DNA of 64,000 bases from Patiria pectinifera (taxonomy: Eukaryota; Echinodermata; Asteroidea; Valvatida; Asterinidae). Location of the stretch: NCBI GenBank assembly GCA_029964075.1, contig CM057129.1:21009430-21073429 (forward strand), in the 5' to 3' direction. The notes beneath the pieces were generated by a model. It worked only from the letters and a program-made list of their open reading frames with translations. It had not been told where the DNA came from and ran no database searches. Positions 1 to 11,684 of this stretch are shown piece after piece (within the stretch, counting starts at the first letter, position 1; each line of letters opens with the position of its first letter). Position numbers and translations under genes: made by a program.

Positions 1-1
1 G

Positions 2-157
2 GTCGTAACGGCTCTACCTCTGTCCTACGACAACACTAATGCCGGCTTACTGTATCTCTGTGACGTGGGCATTCCGTGCAAGGTTTTCAGTTCGGTCGGC
101 CTGAAGTACACGTCACCGTTCAAGGACAAGTTTGTTGTGAGGCTTCATAATCGTTAA
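2..157 (+). CDS. EDC3: 3'-terminal coding exon, EDC3-like (YjeF_N domain C-terminus)
   Basis: The plus-strand frame starting at base 2 is open for 51 codons and ends in TAA. The peptide contains LYLCDVGIPCKVF, then VGLKYTSPF, then KFVVRLHNR. This matches, from memory of the family, the C-terminal strand-helix end of the YjeF_N domain of EDC3 (enhancer of mRNA decapping 3), which acts in cytoplasmic P-bodies as a scaffold for the DCP1/DCP2 decapping complex. The related NAD(P)H-hydrate epimerase ends differently, so EDC3 is preferred. The exon is cut by the window edge, so the LSm and FDF regions, the upstream exons and any acceptor site are not visible. The 3' untranslated region must run into the duplicated segment that starts 25 bp after the stop. 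Confidence 0.68.
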   Translation, partial: VVTALPLSYDNTNAGLLYLCDVGIPCKVFSSVGLKYTSPFKDKFVVRLHNR

Positions 158-508
158 CTGGCTCAGGAAAACTGGTGCACGTATTGTCATGATATCGTCA
201 AAACTTGTTGTGTTAGTGCTGTAAAAACATTTCCTTAAATGTTCCATTCCCTATTTATTTTATACAGGACCTAATCATCTAAACAGGATATTTTCTATGC
301 TATTTTCATGAAAAGAAGAAAAGAGAAGTTCTTGCATGCAGTTATTGAAGCTAAAGTGAAAAATGGTTTTAAAATAAATATGTGGTTACCATATTCTTTT
401 GAATATAATTTATGACTTGATTGCATTTTGTAAATGCATATTTTCAGAAGTATTAACCTAAATACTCTAAAATCTCCACCATCCAAGAACAGGTTTGCAG
501 TTGTTTTA

Positions 509-671
509 TGGGAAAGAATGTTGCAACCTGACGCCACTTTTTTCCATAATATCACCTCAATAAATGTCAGTCATTGCAAACATGTTGAAAAGACATGAAT
601 CTGGGACTGAGAATTGGAAACATTTCCAATTTTGTTTGGCTCTCCATTGACGATACTACAGTCTTTCCGTG
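509..671. mobile_element. Small inverted-repeat element, copy in unit 1 (internally deleted)
   Basis: The left end reads GGGAAAGAATGTTGCAACC. The right end is a shortened form of the inverted partner that is complete in the second copy. The same element recurs at 5549-5738 and 45425-45632, which defines it as a dispersed MITE-like family. Confidence 0.6.
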
Positions 672-999
672 TGACGGACATTATACATCCCTTATTTGTA
701 GTTTTCCTGGGGTTAAATTGAATACATGAAGGTTTATGTATGGTTTTTTAATCCGGAGGAATCAGAGTCAACTAAATCTTTAGACCTCTGAGAGTAATGG
801 CTGAAGAAAGAACTAAAGCATCTCGGAACTGAATTTGAAAGATATGCCCTTTCATGCACTTCTCACATCTGTGTTCTTTATCTTTCTCTGTACAATTTCA
901 CATTGTTCATGATTATGTATTTTGTTAACATGTGTTGTATTCATGTAATAATTTGCAGAACAGGAAGAGAAATAGCATGAACTAAAGTTGAGGATTATA

Positions 1000-1454
1000 T
1001 AGGGGTGTTCATTTACGCTTAGTACAGGAAACGGGTAACTGATTGAAAAAAACACAGGTACCCGGGTACCCGTTAAAGAAACCCAACGCCAAACATGCCA
1101 ACATTCAAATCTCGGAAGTTGCTGTTCAGATTGTTTACAAAGGTCCACACGATAGTACTACCGCATCGGTGCATCAATACAGCAAGATACAAGTGTGTAC
1201 AGTGACCTTTATAGCTTTGTGGTGTAAACGGCAGCTTTCGCAAGCATTATAAATGTGAAATATGTTTTGTTTTTCCAATGTGGCCTGTTTTTTTTATTTT
1301 GAAAATTCCCCACAAATGACTTCGAAACCTTTCTTTTTCATTGTCTGAGAAGTAACTTAGTAATTTGTAAAGTTGGTTACGGGTACCCGATCCCATTGTC
1401 TAGAACCGGTTCCTGACATTAACGGTCGGGTGCTCGTTCCGATGCACAGCCCTA
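1000..1454. mobile_element. hAT-like non-autonomous element (unit 1)
   Basis: The left end is TAGGGGTGTTCATTTACG. The right end reads CAGCCCTA, whose reverse complement begins TAGGGCTGTGCATCGG, which is typical of hAT termini. Inside are repeated GGGTACCCG words near both ends. I found no convincing 8-bp target duplication, so the superfamily is inferred from the ends only. Confidence 0.5.
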
Positions 1455-2030
1455 CATGTAGCATTGTGTTTGTTTTGATGAGAAGCAGCAACTTAGGAGA
1501 TACAGCCATTTCAGCAGCATTCTACTCGTAACACCTTGTGTCAAAGGGGATATCTAAAGTTTTACCTATATCCCAGCTCTGTTTTCAGATTTAAACCCCC
1601 TGGCTTGGGCCGGGGGACTCTGGCTACATATCAGCCCATGTACTGTGTCATGAACATCGAATCCTATAATATGAGGCCAAAGTATTTGGTCGTATATTTT
1701 CTACATTTTCTTTTCCTTTAATGCTTCTAAATTATTCTGAAGCCTCGCTGAAGACAAAGACACAAAGCAAAGGCTTAAAAAAAAACCCAAACAAAAACTA
1801 GGAAGTCTTTTATTTGGGAGGTGGATTGGGGGGGGGGGGTAAACATGGCATCCACCTGTTAGTGTTAGTGTTGCTGTTCTGGGGATAATTTAAAATGGCT
1901 GAAGCAGAGAAGTAGGACTGTCAAATGCCCTTTTTCCCGTGTGGAAAAACAATTCATCAATGCAATTGTGCATTTTGTTCTTGAAAGTGAATTGGTTCTC
2001 TGGCTACGAAACGTTGGTGCATGTTGTCAT

Positions 2031-2062
2031 TTGGTGCATTTGGTGCATTTGGTGCATTTGGT
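2031..2062 (+). repeat. TGGTGCATT microsatellite, about four units
   Basis: Four consecutive 9-bp units of TGGTGCATT. The corresponding site in the second 5-kb unit (about 7060) has a single unit, so the array changed length after the duplication. Confidence 0.8.
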
Positions 2063-2934
2063 AATGTGTTGACATTTAGTCTGCCTGCAGTAAAAACCAA
2101 ATTCCAGCTGATTAAAAAGTCGTTGTTAAAAAGATGTGGATAGCTTGTCACTGTGATGAAGATAAAAAGGGGGGGAGTTAAATGTTTGGAGAAAACTTAA
2201 GCATCATCTTGCTATCTTTGAATCTACATTTACATTTTATGTGCATGATTGATAAGGTAAAGTGTCAATGATTATATCCTTAATTGTGATGATAAGGCAA
2301 AGCCATCAGCATTAAGCATTTTTTTTGTCTTTCAAAAGTATTACTTGTATTGGAAGTCGGGTCTGTTTGATTTTGTTTCAGACATATGAGAAAGATGACC
2401 CAAACGAAGTATCTGATAGAAGCAAGTGTTTCCAATTCAGGGGTAAAACCAAAGTCAGTTTTCAATTTTTTGAAAAGTAAGAAAAAAACTCGACATACTA
2501 CAAAGAGGGTTTTTTGTAGTGTTGTTTATGTGAAACAAAGTGTCTAACTGGTTCGATGGTGTAATTCAAAGAAGGTGCTCTTACCATCGCTTTTTTTATT
2601 TGCTCGAACGTGTACTTTTCTCTGAGTTGCTATTAACATTGTACCTCCAAATGTGTGAAGGGAAAAATTAAGAAGTGGAGACCGTTTTTCCTACCAAAAC
2701 AGCGTGCAGTTAGCACACAGTGCAACTTTTTTTCCACTTTCGTTGTAATTTTATATTAAAACAAAGGATGTCGATACGTCAAAAACAACAATTCGGTATC
2801 TTAGATTTTTTTCCCAATCCTGTTTTGTTTTTCATCGTAAAAATAAACCAAAACATATACATGTATACCATGTGAAATCGTCATTCCTTTTAAAATGTTA
2901 ACAAAATTCATTGTTACTTTGTGTGCTTAATGCC

Positions 2935-3205
2935 CACCGTTGCCGAAATTTCGGACTTATGAGGCGTCGGACTTGTGAGGCATACATTCCTCCTCATATG
3001 TCCGACGCTTCATAAGTCCGACAATGGACAAACACTGTTTCGGACTTATGAGGCGTCAGAGCTATGAGGCGTCGGACCTATGAGGCGAAGTAAATAAATG
3101 TGATGCCTCATAAGTCCGACACCTCATAAGTCCGACGTCTCATAATTCCGAACTGTCGGACTTACGAGGCGTCGGACCCATGAGACGTCGGACATGAGCG
3201 GACCC
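2935..3205. repeat. Field of TCGGACTTATGAGGCG words in both orientations (unit 1)
   Basis: About a dozen variants of TCGGACTTATGAGGCG and its reverse complement CGCCTCATAAGTCCGA lie in 270 bp, in mixed orientation with short spacers. It is noncoding. The arrangement resembles the end of a foldback element, but no terminal repeats or target duplication were found. Confidence 0.75.
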
Positions 3206-3384
3206 ACTTTGACGTGACCTCGTGCAATAACTGCAGATGAATCTAATCCTGCTAATGGGTTTTTCCAGATGAATATCGATCACTCGAGGGACGGACTAAG
3301 CGATCAAATCGCTTTTTTTTCATCACTGCAGTTGAATGGAGTTTTAAATAACTGTGTTTTTTTTTAACTCATGTAAACATATGT

Positions 3385-3870
3385 TGTTCGGCAAAGCCCG
3401 ACCTACACCAGCCAAGCCTGGGCAAGCCCAACCATGTCTGGCCAAGCCAAGACCGGCGGAGAAGATCCTTTTAGACTAGCCAAGACCCGCCAAGACTGTC
3501 CAAGTTCGGCTAAGTCCAGCCATGGAGCTATGTGTTGTATAGCTCCATGGTCCAACCAAGACTGGCCAATTCCGGCCAATACCGGTCAGACTGGCAGACA
3601 GCCGGGCAAGACCGACCATAGACTGGTGTTGTGTACGTGGGTCACACATTGTGGTGGACCAGGCAAGCTCAGCCAAACTTGGTCAAGCCAGAACAAGTCC
3701 GGCCAAGTCTGGCAAAAACAGGAGCAGACTGCTCAAGCCAGGCCAAGGCCAGCCAGACCGGCAAAGACCGGTCAAAATTTGCCAAGCCCGGCTTAATCAG
3801 GTTAAGTCAGTCCAAGTCTGGCAAGATAGGAGAAGACTGTCCAAGACTGGCCGAGACCCGTCAATAATTG
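3385..3870 (+). repeat. GCCAAGACCG-type degenerate tandem array (unit 1)
   Basis: A run of roughly 10-bp degenerate units of the type GCCAAGACCG/GCCAAGCCCG, strongly skewed to A, G and C on this strand. The skew leaves several long open frames of low-complexity Gln/Ala/Lys/Pro-rich peptide, which are a by-product of composition. It ends before a GGCCCTTTTTTCCCC tract. Confidence 0.7.
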
Positions 3871-4130
3871 CCAAGGAAGAGGCCCTTTTTTCCCCTCCAA
3901 ATGGCCGCCCGACCGGGCTATTTTTCAAGATAGCCACCAGCTTTTTTTTTTAATGGTCGCCACTTGGACTCGGGAAATGACACACCAGCTGCTTTAAATG
4001 GGCTATATGCAACAGACAAAGAGGCTAAAATTACGTCACTGAGTTTAAAATTTATCATTTTTTCTGTTAAAAAAAAGATATTGCCTCCAAAAAGGAAGCG
4101 GGCTTGGACGCTAAACATTTATGGGGCCTT

Positions 4131-4440
4131 ACTTGCATAAAAGTAATTGAAACCGCTGCTGTATTTCCGGCCAAGTAAACTAGTCTCATTTGTTATAGTG
4201 TGCAGGTATTACGGCTGTCATTCCGTAGACGAATCATTGATCCTTGATGTTTTGTCAATAACGTGCACAAAAACTCGGATCAGTCTCCTAGTGACCGAAA
4301 AGATGTCGCTGAACCTGAACTTTGGTATTGTTTGCGAAGAATATGCTTATTCGAGTGACTGTACCACCCACTTTGTAAATAAACCGAAGTTAGTAATTTC
4401 GCCATGCGAGCAGTTCCTTTTTCTGAATCCCTTTGGACAA
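4131..4440. repeat. Dispersed noncoding repeat, copy 1
   Basis: It begins ACTTGCATAAAAGTAATTG and includes GTCGCTGAACCTGAAC and CCACCCACTTTGTAAATAAA. Copies lie at 9322-9640 (the paralogous unit) and, more diverged, at 14484-14815 inside the esterase gene intron. An open frame of about 115 codons in this copy is broken in the diverged copy, so it is treated as noncoding. Confidence 0.7.
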
Positions 4441-5548
4441 GTACGTACATGTATGCACGTTTTGGGTTTTTGTTTCAGTCAAAGATATCACTTATGATGC
4501 TTAATTCTATACTTCTATAATCAAATACACACACATATCCAAGCCAAGTGTGCGACGTGACATGCACTGGAACCACAAACCGTAAATGAACCGTGATGCC
4601 CCCACACACACACACACCCACACACACACACACTTTTTTCGTATTGAGAAACCGAAAAGAAGGTGGATTTAGTGATATTTTTTTCAACTACCCAACAATC
4701 AAAATGTAAGTAGCACTGAAAAAACGGGGGGAAAGGTACAAGGTTTTTATTGCGCCAGTATGATGTAAGGTTAAGCCGTAAAGCATAATGCCGGGGCGGA
4801 TCCGGAATTTTTTTTGTAGGGGGGTGTCAGGCCCGTCAGATACAGATAATTATAACCTCTGCAGAATGCCATCTTTTTTCATTACTATACATTTATTCGG
4901 CATACAAACAAACAATTAACGAAAATCAAACAATAAAAAAACGTTCAGAACAAGAACGAAAGCAAGAGGCATGCATATGCCTTACCCTACAAACTGTGAC
5001 CCGAAGGCATTCAGTTCCAATTCCTCTGGCTATACATGTACACACATAAATGATATTATGAGTATATAAAGCAATCTATACAAATCTATTAAAGCAATAT
5101 GCACATTGAAAAACACAGGTGCTTAATTGTAAAAAGTCGCAAAGATTATCTCCATAAAACATTAAAATACCACTAAAATGGAAACGTGATTAAAAATATA
5201 CCAGAAAAATAAAAAATAAGTATTGTCATGATATCGTCAAAACTTGTTGTGTTAGTGCTGTAAAAACATTTCCTTAAATGTTTCATTCCCTATTTATTTT
5301 ATACAGGACCTAATCATCTAAACAGGATATTTTCTACGCTATTTTCATGAGAAGAAGAAAAGAGAAGTTCTTGCATGCAGTTATTGAAGCTAAAGTGGAA
5401 AATGGTTTTAAAATTAATATGTGGTTACCATATTCTTTTGAATATAATTTATACCTTGATTGCATTTTGTAAATGCATATTTTTTAGAAGTATTAACCTA
5501 AATACTCTAAAATCTCCACCATCCAACAACAGGTTTGCAGTTGTTTTA

Positions 5549-5738
5549 TGGGAAAGAATGTTGCAACCTGACGCCACTTTTTTCCATAATATCACCTCAA
5601 TAAATGTCAGTCATTGCAAAAATGTTGAAAAGACATGAATCTTGGACTGAGAATTGGAAACATTTCCAATTTTGTTTGGCTCTCCATTGACGTTGTACAC
5701 AACTGCTAAAGTTGCATCTGGATACTACATTCTTTCCG
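5549..5738. mobile_element. Small inverted-repeat element, copy in unit 2
   Basis: The left end GGGAAAGAATGTTGCAACC and the right end (reverse complement CGGAAAGAATGTAGTATCC) form imperfect terminal inverted repeats. It has no coding capacity. This copy keeps about 27 bp next to the right end that are lost in unit 1. Confidence 0.65.
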
Positions 5739-6086
5739 TGACGGGATAACCTGTGAGAAACCGGTTTTACTGGGGTTTAAATTGAATACATGAAGCTTTA
5801 TGTATGGTTTTTGAATCTGGAGGAATCAGAGTCAACTTAATCTTTAGACCTCCGGGAGTTATGGTTGAAGAAAGAACTAAAGCATCTCGGAACTGAATTT
5901 GAGTTGCCGCACCTGACAATGTATTCAATATTGAAGTATTCTGCTTCTAAAAGAAATCTTTATCTATCTTTCTCTGTACAATTTCACATTGTTCATGATT
6001 ATGTATCTCCGTTAACATGTGTTGTAGTCATGTTATAATTTGCAGAACAGGAAGAGAAATAGCATGAACTAAAGTTGAGGATCATG

Positions 6087-6509
6087 TAGGGGTGTTCATT
6101 TACGCTTAGTACAGGAAACGGGTACCCGTTAAAGAAACCCAACGCCAAACATGCCAACATTCAAATCTCGGAAGTTGCTGTTCATATTATTTACAAAGGT
6201 CCACACGATAGTACTACCACATCCGTGCATCAATACAGCAAGATACAAGCGTGTACAGTGACCTTAATAGCTTTGTGGTGTAAACGGCAGCTTTCGCAAG
6301 CATTATAAATGTGAAATATGTTTTGTTTTCCCATGTGGCCTGGTTTTTTTATTTTGAAAATTCCCCACAGATGACTTCGAAACCTTTCTTTTTCATTGTC
6401 TGAGAAGTAACTTAGTAATTTGTAAAGTTGGTTACGGGTACCCGATCCCGTTGTCTAGAACCGGTTCCTGACATTAACGGTCGGGTGCTCGTTCCGATGC
6501 ACAGCCCTA
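6087..6509. mobile_element. hAT-like non-autonomous element (unit 2)
   Basis: Counterpart of 1000-1454 with the same TAGGGGTG and CAGCCCTA ends. It lacks the short segment with the doubled GGTACCCG word near the left end. Confidence 0.5.
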
Positions 6510-7930
6510 CATGTAGCATTGTGTTTGTTTTGATGAGAAGCAGCAACTTAGGAGATACAGTCATTTCAGCAGCATTCTACTCATAACACCTTGTGTCAAA
6601 GGGATATCTAAAGTTTTATCTATATCCCAGCTTTGTTTTCAGATTTTAGCCCCCTGGCTTGGGCCGGGGGACTCTGGCTCCATACAGCCCATGCACTGTG
6701 TCAAGAACATCGAATCCTATAATGTGAGGCCAAAGTATTTGGTCGTTTATTTCCTATATTTTCTTTTCCTTTAATGCTTCTAAATTATTCTGAAGCCTCG
6801 CTGAAGACAAAGAGACAAAGCCAAGGCTTAAAAAACCCAAACAAAAATTAGGAAGTATTTTATTTGGGAGGTGGGGGGGGGGGGGTTAAACATGGCATCC
6901 ACCTGTGTTGCTGTTCTGGGGATAATTTAAAATTGCTGAAGCTGAGAAGTAGGACTGTCAAATGCCTTTTTTCCGAGTGGAAAAACAATTCATCAACGCA
7001 ATTGTGCATTTTGTTCTTGAAAGTGAATTGGTTCTGTGGCTACAAAACGTTGGTGCATGTTGTCATTTGGTAATAATGTGTTGACATTTAGTCTGCCTGC
7101 AGTAAAAAAAAACAAATTCCAGCTGATTGAAAGTGGATAGCTTGTCAATGTGATGAAGATAAAAAGGGGGAGATAAATGTCTGGAGAAAAATTAAGCATC
7201 GTCTTGCTATCTTTGAATCTACATTTACATTTTATGTACATGATTGATAAGATATAGTGTCAATGATTATATCCTTAATTGTGATGATAAGGCTAAGCCA
7301 TCAGCGTTAAGCATGTTTTTTTGTCTTTCAAAAGTATTACTTGTATTGGAAGTCGGGTCTGTTTGATTTTGTTTCAGACATATGAGAAAGATGACCCAAA
7401 CGAAGTATCTGATAGAAGCAAGTGTTTCCAATTCAGGGGTAAAACCAAAGTCAGTTTTCAATTTTTTGAAAAGTAAGAAAAAACTCGACATACTACAAAG
7501 AGGGTTTTTTGTAGTGTTGTTTATGTGAAATAAAGTGTCTAACTGGTTCGATGGTGTAATTCAAAGAAGGTGCTCTTACCATCACTTTTTTTATTTGCTC
7601 GAACGTGTACTTTTCTCTGAGTTGCTATTAACATTGTACCTCCAAATGCATGAAGGGAAAAGTAAGAAGTGGAGACCGTTTTTCCTACCAAAACAGCGTG
7701 CAGTTAGCACACAGTGCAACTTTTTTTTCCACTTTCGTTGTAATTTTATATTAAAACAAAGGATGTCGATACGTCAAAAACAACAATTCGGTATCTTAGA
7801 ATTTTTTTCCCAATCCTGTTTTTTTCATCGTAAAAATAAACCAAAACATATACATGTACATTATGTGAAATCGTCATTCCTTTTAAAATGTTAACAAAAA
7901 TTCATTGTTACTTTGTGTGCTTAATGCCCA

Positions 7931-8232
7931 CCGTTGCCGAAATTTTGGACTTTTGAGGCGTCGGACATAACTTTATGAGGCGGCGGACTTGTGAGGCATA
8001 CATTCCCTTCATAGGACCGACGCTTCTTAATTCCGACAATGGACAAACACTGTTTCGGACTTATGAGGCGTCAGAGCTATGAGGCGTCGGACTTATACGC
8101 AGCGTCGGACCCATGAGGCGGAGTAGATAAATGTGACGCCTCATAAGTCCGACACCTCATAAGTCCGACGTCTCATAATTCCGAACTGTCGGACTTACGA
8201 GGCGTCGGACCCATGAGACGTCGGACATGAGC
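7931..8232. repeat. Field of TCGGACTTATGAGGCG words (unit 2)
   Basis: Counterpart of 2935-3205 with the same motif in both orientations. Several spacers differ in length, and one copy is broken into TCGGACTTATACGCAGCG. Confidence 0.75.
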
Positions 8233-8419
8233 GGACCCACTTTGACGTGACCTCGTGCAATAACTGCAGATGAATCTAATCCTGCTAATGGGTTTTTCCA
8301 GATGAATATCGATCACTCGAGGGACGGACTAAGCGATCAAATCGCTTTTTTTTCATCACTGCAGTTAAATGGAGTTTTAAATAACTGTGGCTTTTTTAAC
8401 TCATGTAAACATATGTTGT

Positions 8420-9050
8420 TCGGCAAAGCCCGACCTACACCAGCCAAGCCTGGGCAAGCCCAACCATGTCTGGCCAAGCCAAGACCGACGGAGAAGATCC
8501 TTTTAGACTAGCCAAGACCCGCCAAGACTGTCCAAGTTCGGCTAAGTCCAGCCATGGAGCTATGTGTTGTATAGCTCCATGGTCCAACCAAGACTGGCCA
8601 ATTCCGGCCAATACCGGTGTCACATGAAAATCCGACTCCTATGAAAATCGGACCCCTTTTCCCTATTATTGGTTAATCCCTCTCACGTGACCGGTCACTT
8701 TCCTAATTACCATACTTACGCATGCGCGTTATTACCAATGAGTCCGAATTTCATAGAAACGTAAATTCACGCTACACTGGTCAGACTGGCAGACGGCCGG
8801 GCAAGACCGACCATAGACTGGTGTTGTGTACGTGGGTCACACATTGTGGTGGACCAAACTTGGTCAAGCCAGAACAAGTCCGGCCAAGTCTGGCAAAAAC
8901 AGGAGCAGACTGCTCAAGCCAGGCCAAGGCCAGCCAGACCGGCAAAGACCGGTCAAAATTTGCCAAGCCCGGCTTAATCAGGTTAAGTCAGTCCAAGTCT
9001 GGCAAGATAGGAGAAGACTGTCCAAGACTGGCCGAGACCCGTCAATAATT
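8420..9050 (+). repeat. GCCAAGACCG-type degenerate tandem array (unit 2), interrupted
   Basis: Counterpart of 3385-3870, interrupted by the 163-bp insertion at 8619-8781. Its long open frames are composition artefacts as in unit 1. Confidence 0.7.
8619..8781. mobile_element. 163-bp insertion present only in duplication unit 2
   Basis: Unit 1 reads ACCGGTCAGACTGG at this site. Unit 2 reads ACCGGT, then 163 bp, then CAGACTGG, with the insertion ending in ACTGGT, so a short GGT is repeated at the borders. Near its ends it carries TATGAAAATCGGAC and the inverted CTATGAAATTCGGACTC. It looks like a small hairpin mobile element that moved after the 5-kb duplication. Confidence 0.65.
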
Positions 9051-9321
9051 GCCAAGGAAGAGGCCCTTTTTTCCCCTCCAAATGGCCGCCCGACCGGGCT
9101 ATTTTTCAAGATAGCCACCAGTTTTTTTATTTTTAATGGTCGCCACTTGGACTCGGGAAATGACACACCAGCTGCTTTAAATGGGCTATATGCAACAGAC
9201 AAAGAGGCTAAAATTACGTCACTGAGTTTAAAATTTATCATTTTTTCTGTTAAAAAAAAAGATATTGCCTCCAAAAAGGAAGCGGGCTTGGACGCTAAAC
9301 ATTTAGGCCTATGGGGCCTTA

Positions 9322-9640
9322 CTTGCATAAAAGTAATTGAAACCGCTGCTGTATTTCCGGCCAAGTAACTAGTCTCATTTGTTATAGTGTGCAGGTATTA
9401 CGGCTGTCATTCCGTAGACGAATCATTGATCCTCGATGTTTTGTCAATAACGTGCAAAAAAACTCGTATCAGTCTCCTAGTGACCGAAAAGATGTCGCTG
9501 AACCTGAACTTTGGTATTGTTTGCGAAGAAGATGCTTATTCGAGTGACTTTGCCACCCACTTTGTAAATAAACCGAAGTTAGTAATTTCGCCATGCGAGC
9601 AGTTCCTTTTTCTGAATCCCTTTGGACAAGTACGTATGCA
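9322..9640. repeat. Dispersed noncoding repeat, copy 2
   Basis: Paralogue of 4131-4440 carried by the second 5-kb unit, with a few substitutions. Confidence 0.7.
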
Positions 9641-10403
9641 CGTTTTGGGTTTTTGTTTCAGTCAAAGGTATCACTTTTCATATGGCAAATTCTATACTTC
9701 TATAATCAAATACACACATAGCCAAGCCAAGTGTGCGACGTACGTGACATGCACTGGAACCACAAACCAGTAAATGAACCGTGATGCCCCCCCCCCCCCT
9801 CACACACACACACACTTTTTTTCGTATTGAAAAATCAAAAAAAAGGTGGAATTAGTGATATTTTTCGAACTATACCCAACAATCAAAATGTAAGTAGCAC
9901 TGAAAAACGGGGGGAAAGGTACAAGGTTTTTATTGCGCCAGTATGATGTAAGGTTAAGCCGTAAAGCATAATGCCGGGGCGGATCCGGAATTTTTTTTGT
10001 AGGGGGGTGTCAGGCCCGTCAGATACAGATAATTATAACCTCTGCAGAATGCCATCTTTTTTCATTACTATACATTTATTCGGCATACAAACAAACAATT
10101 AACGAAAATCAAACAATAAAAAAACGTTCAGAACAAGAACGAAAGCAAGAGGCATGCATATGCCTTACCCTACAAACTGTGACCCGAAGGCATTCAATTC
10201 CAATTCCTCTGGCTATACATGTACACACATAAATGATATTATGAGTATATAAAGCAATCTATACAAATCTATTAAAGCAATATGCACATTGAAAAACACA
10301 GGTGCTTAATGGTAAAAAGTCGCAAAGATTATCTCCGTAAAACATTAAAATACCACTAAAATGGAAACGTGATTAAAAATATACCAGAAAAATAAAAAAT
10401 AAG

Positions 10404-11684
10404 TAAATAAAATTAGAACAAATAGCCTCCCTCTGTCTAAAATCAGAGTATGTTCAGAAAAAAAAACCCAAAAGAATTGTGGCTGGAAAACGTTTGTTAA
10501 AAGAATATAATATTTAATCAGAGAATAATTGTTCACCTATTTATCTAATGGAAAACGACATCTCTATGGTTGCACTAGTACTGTGCCTATAGCACCAAAC
10601 ATTCATCAGTTCAATATTTTTCCCCTTATATTACCAAGTCCGTCTGCCGGTGGGGGAAGAATATGGAAACCAACAGGAACGCGCGTTTTTCTTTTAAATT
10701 CTGTTGTAAATTTCATTTGAATTTATTGGTAATAACCTCTTCAATGGCATACTTTACTTTGGTATTAATATATTTTTAAAATAACTAAAACAAACATGTT
10801 TTCTAAACTAAATATAGGATCAAAATTGACTATAGTCCAGCTGACCTACAGCGAGCTAATTCCCACTACTCGGTCCAGAAATGAACCATGCTGTATGTGT
10901 TTTACTACACCTCATAAATATTTCGTAGCCTCACAGTCTTTTTAGTAGCCTCACTGCCTTGTCGATAACGGCCTTGGTAGATTTTGCATCTTTATTTAGC
11001 ACAAATCAAATTCATATCGTCGAAATAGTCTGTTGCCAAACACTCTTTGCTGCAGTAGTAACAGGGACTACAACAACAGACTGGTTCCGTAAAAATTGCA
11101 TGCCATTGACTACATGTCTACGAGGCGGGTTCCAGAGGGAATTTTCGGTGCTACCAGAAAAACACTACCGCACGGCAGCGAGCTGGATACTTATCGGGGA
11201 TGACGTCACCTGCACGCGTATCATTTTTACTTCCTGGACGCGCGGCCCAGGCCAATGAGGCGCTCTAATTTGATCTTGAATATTCATTGGGTGTAGTAAT
11301 ACACTTTGCAGTGGGTTCTGAGAGGAAACTTCTAATTCAGTAAATCCAATCCTTATTTTCTGGTACAGATAAATCAATGAAATGTGATGAGTTGTACTTC
11401 AATAATACAGTTGGAAGGGTTGATTTACCGGCCCATATTTAAAGTTTTAAATTGAACACAAAACAAGGTTGTTTTTTTTCTTATGAGATTAGTAAACTCT
11501 CTTTAATATATGTATATATTCCCAAACAGCCTGGCAAAATAACCGATCGTTCCAGGGACTACAAAAAAAATTAAGGTATTTCCTCATTGGTTATTTTTTT
11601 ATAATTGTGTTGCTTACCTGCTAAGCTATAATTTGAAATGTCAGCTGCTTTGTAATTGTATCCCATAAATTTTGAAACCAAAGC
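10404..11684. other. Intergenic stretch between the 5-kb duplication and the esterase gene
   Basis: No exon recognised. It presumably holds the 3' untranslated region of the minus-strand esterase gene; on that strand an ATTAAA hexamer at 11502-11507 is a possible polyadenylation signal. A frame of about 100 codons at 10959-11258 shows no recognisable domain. Confidence 0.5.

Larger units (their letters stand above)
182..5220. repeat. Tandem duplication, unit 1 (5.04 kb)
   Basis: Unit 1 begins TATTGTCATGATATCGTC and ends in AAAAATAAG, where unit 2 begins at once with the same start. The two units align along their whole length with only small indels and scattered substitutions. No protein gene was recognised inside. 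Contents in order: a small inverted-repeat element, a hAT-like element, a TGGTGCATT microsatellite, a TCGGACTTATGAGGCG motif field, a GCCAAG-rich array, a dispersed repeat also found near 14.5 kb, and a CA tract. Confidence 0.93.
5221..10403. repeat. Tandem duplication, unit 2 (5.18 kb)
   Basis: Head-to-tail second copy of 182-5220. Visible differences: a 163-bp insertion at 8619-8781, a 14-bp deletion near 8856 (unit 1 has AGGCAAGCTCAGCC near 3661), collapse of the TGGTGCATT microsatellite to one unit, and differences in C, A and CA tract lengths. It has no copy of the upstream coding exon, so no gene was duplicated as far as can be seen. Confidence 0.93.

Noticed and set aside
8826..9368. 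180-codon frame in duplication unit 2
   Set aside because: It runs through a degenerate GCCAAG array and a dispersed repeat. It is broken in the near-identical unit 1 and matches no domain.
9387..9773. 128-codon frame MCRYYGCHSVDES...
   Set aside because: It lies in a dispersed repeat. The older copy at 14484-14815 does not keep the frame, so selection on protein is not supported.
10959..11258. 99-codon plus-strand frame
   Set aside because: No domain, no splice sites with partners; a convergent frame is open on the other strand.
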